Both the position numbers and the translations under genes were made by a program. From Rutstroemia sp. NJR-2017a BVV2 (Eukaryota; Ascomycota; Leotiomycetes; Helotiales; Rutstroemiaceae): a DNA stretch of 64,000 nucleotides. Positions 58,237 through 64,000 of the stretch are shown one piece after another; position 1 is the stretch's first letter, and each line of letters begins with the position of its first letter. The stretch spans positions 434,001-498,000 of the forward strand of contig NJPS01000034.1 of assembly GCA_002946415.1 (NCBI GenBank), read 5' to 3'. The notes beneath the pieces were generated by a model. The model was not told where the DNA came from, ran no database searches, and worked only from the letters and a program-made list of their open reading frames with translations.

Positions 58237-59800
58237 ATGAACTCGGAACCGTCCCGTGTTTCCGGGGACGATGAGTTATATGTCGGGGGGTATGTCACTA
58301 TGATTTCTTCCTCTGCCAATCTGCCTGCCGTTTTTATATACACGTGATATCATCTACCACTCTCACTATCCAGCTGCCTTTCCTTCCTCCCCTGCCCATA
58401 CCTTCCTTACCTTCTTTCCGCGCGGCAAGTATTTCAGAACTAATACACCAATAGCATCACATCACTCACCCCTACAGCGCTCCAAAAAAACCAAATCACG
58501 CACATTCTCAGCGTCCTGAGATATGATTTTAAGAATTTCAACATCGATTGGAAGAGAGTGAAACATCTGCAAATAGAAGTCGATGACGTGGAGGATGAGA
58601 ACTTGCTTGGCGAGTTTGAGAAGACGGGGAGTTGGATTGAGGAGGCGTTGAGGGAGGAGGTTGTACTAGAGGATGGGACAAGGAGGAAAGGGAGGGTTTT
58701 GGTTCATTGGTTGGTGCTTTTTAATTTCTTTAATATTGTGGTTATGGATGAGGGGATGTTGAGAGAGGGGTTGCAGTATGATGAGATGTTGCAGGTTGAG
58801 CTGTCAAGTGATGCCTTCACCTTTGGAACAAGACACCACCTCGTATGCAGTCTTCTCTCTACTCCCCCGTATCTCTATTAGCCCATGTCTTTGCCATCTG
58901 AATATGACCTAACACCCTCTCAGCGCCATGGGCCGCAGTCGCTCAGTAACCCTCCTAACCGCCTACCTCCTTCGCCAGTACCCCCACCACACCCCGCAAT
59001 CCGCGCTCTCTCTAATCCAGCAATCCCGGCCGTTTGCCGAACCCAACGACGGGTTCATTTCGCAATTACTACTCTATCACGAAATGGGCTGTCCACGAAA
59101 CATCGACGAACAGCCCCGCTACCAACGCTGGCTCTATCAGCGAGAAGTTGATCTGGCCGTCGCAGCCGGCAGTCGACCGGACTGGGTGCGCTTCGAGGAT
59201 GAGGTTGTACAGGAAGAAGAGATAAGGCAGATGGGCGAGAAGGAAAAGGAGAAGGAGAAAGAAATTAGATGTCGGATGTGCAGGTATGTGACTGGTTTTC
59301 CTCTCTATCTCGTAACTGCATAATCACGTGTAGATCCTCCCTTTCTTTATCTCCATATATTAACCCCTCGATCTAGACGCACACTAGCCACCACACCCTA
59401 CCTCGTCGCCCACACGCCCCTACCCCCGAAAGCTACTACGGCACCTATTTCCTCTCTTGGCGCTCTCGGAAGCAGGGTGCAAGGAGGAAAAGACCATTCT
59501 CCATGTACACACCACTTCATCCATCCACTATCCTGGATGCGGCCGGAACTCGAGAAGGGCGAGCTCTCAGGACGCCTGGAGTGTCCGAACGAAAAGTGTC
59601 GCGCCCAGGTCGGGAAGTATGCATGGCAGGGGATGCGTTGCAGTTGCGGGGTATGGGTGTGTCCGGCGTTTAGCTTGGGCAAGGGAAGATGTGATGAGGT
59701 GGTTAAGAGGGAAGTCAGTACGAGCGCGGGAGCGGGAGCGGCTGCCGGGGGAGGAGGCATTAGATTACCGCCGGGGATGAGGGGGAAGGAAAGTTTGTAA
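58237..59800 (+). CDS. YVH1: dual-specificity protein phosphatase YVH1 (DUSP12)
   Basis: Four exons: 58237-58289, 58455-58709, 58924-59283 and 59377-59800, about 363 residues. Splicing rebuilds DELYVGGITSLTPTALQKNQITHILSVLR, then HLQIEVDDVEDENLLGEF (general-acid region, Asp61/62). The catalytic loop HCAMGRSRS has its nucleophile Cys103 split by the second intron. The C-terminal zinc-binding domain has CRMCR, HHFIHPLSWM and CPNEKCRAQVGKYAWQGMRCSCGVWVCPAF. YVH1 releases Mrt4 from pre-60S ribosomes and acts in growth and sporulation in yeast. The frame extends upstream to an ATG at 58075, adding 54 charged residues, but the family normally starts just before SRVSGDDELYVGG, hence 58237. Confidence 0.92.
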
Positions 59801-59869
59801 ACGCAATTATACAGCAGAGCAGGTCAGAAATGTAACGAGGGGGGATGGGTTGCAGTGAGTTTACGAGGT

Positions 59870-59932
59870 ACATGCACATACATTTTTACATACACACATA
59901 CATACATCTTTCTGTCCACTCATACATACATC
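59870..59932. repeat. ACAT-type tetranucleotide-rich stretch
   Basis: Repeated acata/cata units, about 60 bp, in the 3' region of YVH1. Confidence 0.7.
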
Positions 59933-60860
59933 CGCATTGGGATATCACGTTAAAACACGTCGTTGCTCGGTCAGTCGGCTGTTCCGGTGTAGGATCTGGC
60001 TCTGCGACTGGCATGGTGGAAAACGGAAGGAGATTTTCAGTCAATCGGGTTCTCCGTGTCGCTCGCTCGCTAGAAGGGTAGGTAAAGGTAAGGGAAGAGC
60101 GGGAAACCCGATACACAGGGTATGGATAGTGGGTCTGAAGGATTGCATCGCATCACATAGCATTGCATTGCCATATAACTAGCTACCTAGATAGCCAGAG
60201 TAGAGTAGGGTAAAGTAGAGTGATGCAACACCGCACAACGGACAATAAGAAATAAATGCATGCAGAAACGAACACATTCTGATCCATAGGCTTATTACCG
60301 GCGCGGCGAGAAAACCATCCGGAGACCTGTAATTATCGTCATGGTACATGACTGATACTTGAGACATGGACGATAATCTCGTACCTCTGCGCCAATCCAG
60401 TGCGAAGGACATTATCTCCAAAAGATTGCAGAAAGGCGTGATATGATAGGGCGCGTTGTACGAACGACCGTTTCAATGCATCTGTCTCAGCACTATGCTG
60501 GAAAGAGCTAGTGGTATCCGATACCAGGTAGGATTATTTTTTTCAGGCTGCCAGAAAGCGACTGAAGGAACGAAGGAAGAGAGTGCAACGGCGGGTTTAG
60601 CGGTCCCACTGATTTACTGTTGGTAGGATTCCAACCAGACTGTCGGGATCCGGGCGACTTTGGCAGGACAGGCAACAGTACATTACATATAGTGGAGCGC
60701 GACGAAGTAAGTCTGGCAAGGCAAGAAAAACGGAACGAGATTCCTTTGGGCTGAGACATTGGTTTTGATGAGGAGCGGCGCAGGAAAAAAAAAAGATGAG
60801 TCAGCTTGGAGGGGTGGTTATATACTATGGATGAATGAAGCTCGCTCTGTAAGCGGAGAG

Positions 60861-60923
60861 GAGTGCGAGTGCGAATGAGAATGAGAACGAGAATGAGAAA
60901 GGGAATGAGAACGGAATGAGATG
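60861..60923. repeat. GAATGA/GAGAAT imperfect hexamer repeat
   Basis: About ten imperfect hexamer units (gagtgc, gagtgc, gaatga, gaatga, gaacga, gaatga and so on) on the plus strand. Confidence 0.8.
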
Positions 60924-62466
60924 ATTATTGGCCCGTCTGCCTGAGGATATGATATGAGATAAAAATGTAAATGAAACTGAAGGAGTAAACGGCGCGAATG
61001 CCTCATATGCCTCATATGCATGCAAGTCAGCAGCAGTAAGCCTATGCGAACTGTTGAATGTGCGTTGAGCCACGGAAGCGTTTCCTGAAATGCAAATCAG
61101 AGGGTAGCAATATGCAATCGGGAAGCTTGTGTGCGCTACGACAGGACGTAGCATCGAGACAATACAATACGCCTACACACTTTGCAGACGTCGTATACAT
61201 ACATTAATGCCTGGGCGTACATGGAAATAAGCCTAGATTGCAACGAAAAAAGTGACCGAGATGATTTGGATTACTCTGCAAGACATCATTGCGTCTGGCT
61301 GGCACCACCAGAACGCCAATGCTGACCGAGGATGACACATACTTGGGGGACGGTGCATGAAAGACTTGCTAGTTCTGCGGGGTAAGAGTTGGATGGGAAG
61401 GATTGATGGATGCTCGACGATATATCATTGTACCGGCTGATTATAGCTAGGTTGTAATCGACACGGATACATCCCAGATAGATGTTGTAATCTTGCCAGC
61501 GCCTTGTGACTTGTATAATCACGATCCTCCACCAAGGTGAGCGCCTGTGCCAACTACGTAGAGTTTTGGCAAACGGAAGCGAAAAGCTGACGAGCTGGAT
61601 AGAAAGTCCGCAACAGGTATACCGAAGTCGGATATTTTTCTCTTTCCTTCGAAGGCCGAAATAAGCACTAGCAAAGCGAGATAAAAAGTGGACTATGGGC
61701 CGGGAAACCGTGCGAGGTCGAAGCTAAGAGTTGGGGTGGGTTGGCTTGTTGTTGGCTTGGAATAAGCAGGTCGCCTTATTGAACGTGTCAGCATGTACCA
61801 CTACAGCGCTGTGTACGAGGTGGTGGACTGCGGGTCTTTCCCCTCGGCTGCCTGGTCTAGAGTCTAGACAAGGAAGATACCGCGCTGGTTCAGCCTGGTA
61901 ACTGCCGTGAGGGTAGATCGACGAAACTTTCATATTTCCAGGATAGTAGTACAGGGAGGAGTTGCCAACGCCCCAGTAAACACCAATCCAACCATGCCCA
62001 ACTGCAAATGCATTGACCACTTTACACCTTCCCAACGGGTCGATCCTCATGGGGTGGGTTATGCAGTAAGCACAACGACCCTCGTGAACATACGATGCTG
62101 CAAAGGCCTCTTTTCTGTTCCGTGAATTTATATGACGTGTACGTGTACGAGTACGAGAAATATCCGGCCCTATAGACGGAATGACTCCATAAACTTGATG
62201 TGTTACACCCGTCGGGCAACGCCCAAGGCTTCAAAGGTGAGCTTCTCCTGTGCGAGATGAAAAGTCTGACTGTATCCATGTGGATTCTTGCAAGAAGTCG
62301 TTACCCCCTATGTAACAGTGAAATGCCATTGGCGAGAACGGTTCAGAGTATGTCGTTTCGAGACGAGCATCGGTATGCATCACGTGATGCTGATCAATGA
62401 ATCCTTACGAGCCTCGCAGACGTAGTAGAATGCCAAGGACGATCACTTGTCGGTAGATATGAGGCT

Positions 62467-63128
62467 TCATGGAAGACCCTTTGGGACTTGTGGAAACAAG
62501 TTAGGGTTCTGCAATCGTTCGCGGTTGCGCCTCGCAATCTCGGCGTTCCTCTTCTTGTCGATCCGCTGCTGATAGAAGGCGGCTTTCAACGCGAATACTC
62601 TAGGCTCTTCATCTTGTGCTGAAGGCGTAGCAGGGGATTTCGGAGTTTCAGATTTGCTCTGCGGGTGAGATCTCGTTGGTAGGTTGCACACGATGATACT
62701 TAGGGACAACTATACCTTCTCGTCGGTCTTCTTTTCTTCCTCTTTCTCACCGTCTTTCTTATTCTTTTCGTCCTTCTCCTTGTCCTTTTCGGCTTCTTTC
62801 TCTTTTTCTTTCCGTTTCCTCTGCTTCTCCTCAAATCCTTGCCTTATACGTTCAATCTCATCGTCCAGTTCTTTCTTCTTCTTGGCTGCGATTGCAGCCT
62901 CATCAATGATGGGTGTTGCGAACCCCTTGTCCTTCAAGTGTGTCGGACATACGTAGAAAAAATCCTAGAGAAGATCATTAACTAGACGACTTCATGGAGA
63001 TAAATAGTATGCACCTTGTTTTCTGGTGTAATTAATACACTCGTGCTTGGTTTGTAGCAAATTTCGCAAGACTTGGAAGCCGTGTCGGCCACCTTTCGAT
63101 GTGTCCAGACGTTGGGAAAGGATGCCAT
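62467..63128 (-). CDS. VFA1: VPS4-associated protein 1 (VFA1-like)
   Basis: Three exons: 63128-63015, 62964-62716 and 62658-62467, about 184 residues (yeast Vfa1 is 203). The N-terminal zinc-binding part has NVWTHRKVADTASKSCEICYKPSTSVLI and, after the first intron, DFFYVCPTHLKDKGF: two CxxC/CxxxH-like pairs typical of the family. A long Lys/Glu-rich helix follows (ELDDEIERIRQGFEEKQRKRKEKEKE). The C-terminus has FALKAAFYQQRIDKKRNAEIARRNRERL, matching the conserved C-terminal helix. The family regulates the ESCRT-disassembly ATPase Vps4 at endosomes. Confidence 0.9.
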
Positions 63129-64000
63129 ATTTCTAGTTCTGAATATCTAGGTAGATGTCAGTAGTTATCAGAGTCGTTATGCGTATGATAAATGTCAAGA
63201 TATTGAACAGTTGGCGATGAATTGTGTGTTATCGTGCCGTGCATCAGTTTAGCACGGCGACCGCTAGCAGGGGTTACGGGATAGCGCTCGGACCTCTGAT
63301 ATCACGTCTTGAATTGCAAACTATATATATACACTTCCCTTCATCAATACTCTTTATGATCTTCTCATGATCACGGCAATATAATATATAATTATCTCTA
63401 AAAATCACTCGCCAATTTATCCTCTTGTTATGAGTGCCATCCTCTACGTTAAGTGCTGTCGGGGTTCCCTCATCCTGAACCTTTTCCCCATAAATTATTC
63501 TTACGAGCCAGGCGGCATCTAGACCGTACAAGAATCATGCTCCCGATATCGATTGGTTTTCGGTGTAGTCTGCAACCTTTCTATGCAACGCCTAGCCAGG
63601 TTTGAGCCGTGTCTATGCTTTCCTACAACGTATGCTGTCCAAGCCATACCTATAATTCAGCGATGAGCAATTCACATGGACGACATCCCGTCCCAGGTAG
63701 AATACCCTGCGATCAGACGCAGGCCGAACATAATCTTCACTGTTAGAGTTTAATGCAGGGTCCTCCATCATTATAGCACGGAGGAACTTGTGATAACTTC
63801 AGCGGGCAACTCCTTTCACTAGCTTTTAACATACGACTCTGCTCGTTAAGGCGCATCCCACAACGCCACAGAAGATCCTCTTTTCTGCTTCAAACCTGAG
63901 CAAACGGAGTGTCAACTGTACAGAGCAGCTGGAGCTAAACAATTCATCATTGTTGTTCCCTTTCATAGAGTTCAGCATGGCTTTCGGCCAAAGAGAATAT
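63129..64000. other. window end, no gene seen
   Basis: VFA1 promoter and unassigned sequence. An 85-codon minus-strand frame (63531-63274) has no motif; the area is AT-rich (63295-63400). Confidence 0.4.

Larger units (their letters stand above)
59801..62466. other. convergent intergenic, 2.7 kb
   Basis: No gene is supported. It includes catacata-type runs (59870-59932) and an agaatg/gcgaat hexamer-like repeat (60861-60923). Open frames are short and lack motifs. Confidence 0.4.

Noticed and set aside
63274..63531. 85-codon minus-strand open frame
   Set aside because: AT-rich, no motif, no splice partners and no gene-like codon bias.
1..64000. CRISPR array, bacterial operon or prophage features
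   Set aside because: Splice sites, gene families and intron-bearing tRNA show fungal nuclear DNA; no regular spacer repeats are present.

Overview
The window is nuclear DNA of a filamentous ascomycete (Pezizomycotina). The genes carry many short GT-AG introns of roughly 45-150 nt, the tRNA-Thr has an intron, and the families are typical of moulds: a Zn2Cys6 regulator, a hybrid histidine kinase, a CALB-type lipase and a demethyl-4-deoxygadusol synthase. The general look suggests Leotiomycetes, but that placement is inference only.

Layout. 1-5.9 kb: housekeeping genes, namely the 3' part of VPS15, U2 snRNP A' (LEA1-like) and a DPB3/CHRAC-type histone-fold subunit. 7.1-11.1 kb: an MFS monocarboxylate-type transporter and a Zn2Cys6 transcription factor, both on the minus strand. 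11.1-15.2 kb: a 4.1 kb stretch with no recognisable gene. 15.2-25.4 kb: an accessory block with a secreted lipase-B homologue, a PAS hybrid histidine kinase, and a divergent pair (3-dehydroquinate-synthase-like DDGS plus an O-methyltransferase) that should make 4-deoxygadusol, the core of mycosporines. 25.4-34.8 kb: a repeat island with six short terminal-inverted-repeat elements, a tRNA-Thr, and an unusual spliced gene encoding three tandem KilA-N/APSES-like DNA-binding domains. That gene is bracketed by two inverted copies of a repeat whose ends are themselves palindromic. A tRNA-Val follows. 35.5-49.1 kb: conserved genes again, namely a Golgi-type glycosyltransferase, a hypothetical protein, NECAP, eIF2B-alpha (GCN3), a cyclase-family hydrolase and a C2H2 zinc-finger regulator. 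49.1-58.2 kb: 9.2 kb without a recognisable gene, upstream of the C2H2 regulator. 58.2-64 kb: the YVH1 dual-specificity phosphatase and VFA1 (Vps4-associated).

Exon boundaries were worked out by hand from GT/AG sites, frame and family conservation; nearly all give consistent phase. The strongest leads are the KilA-N triple-domain gene in its inverted-repeat bracket, the two-gene mycosporine core without a neighbouring ligase, and the very long empty region upstream of the C2H2 regulator.
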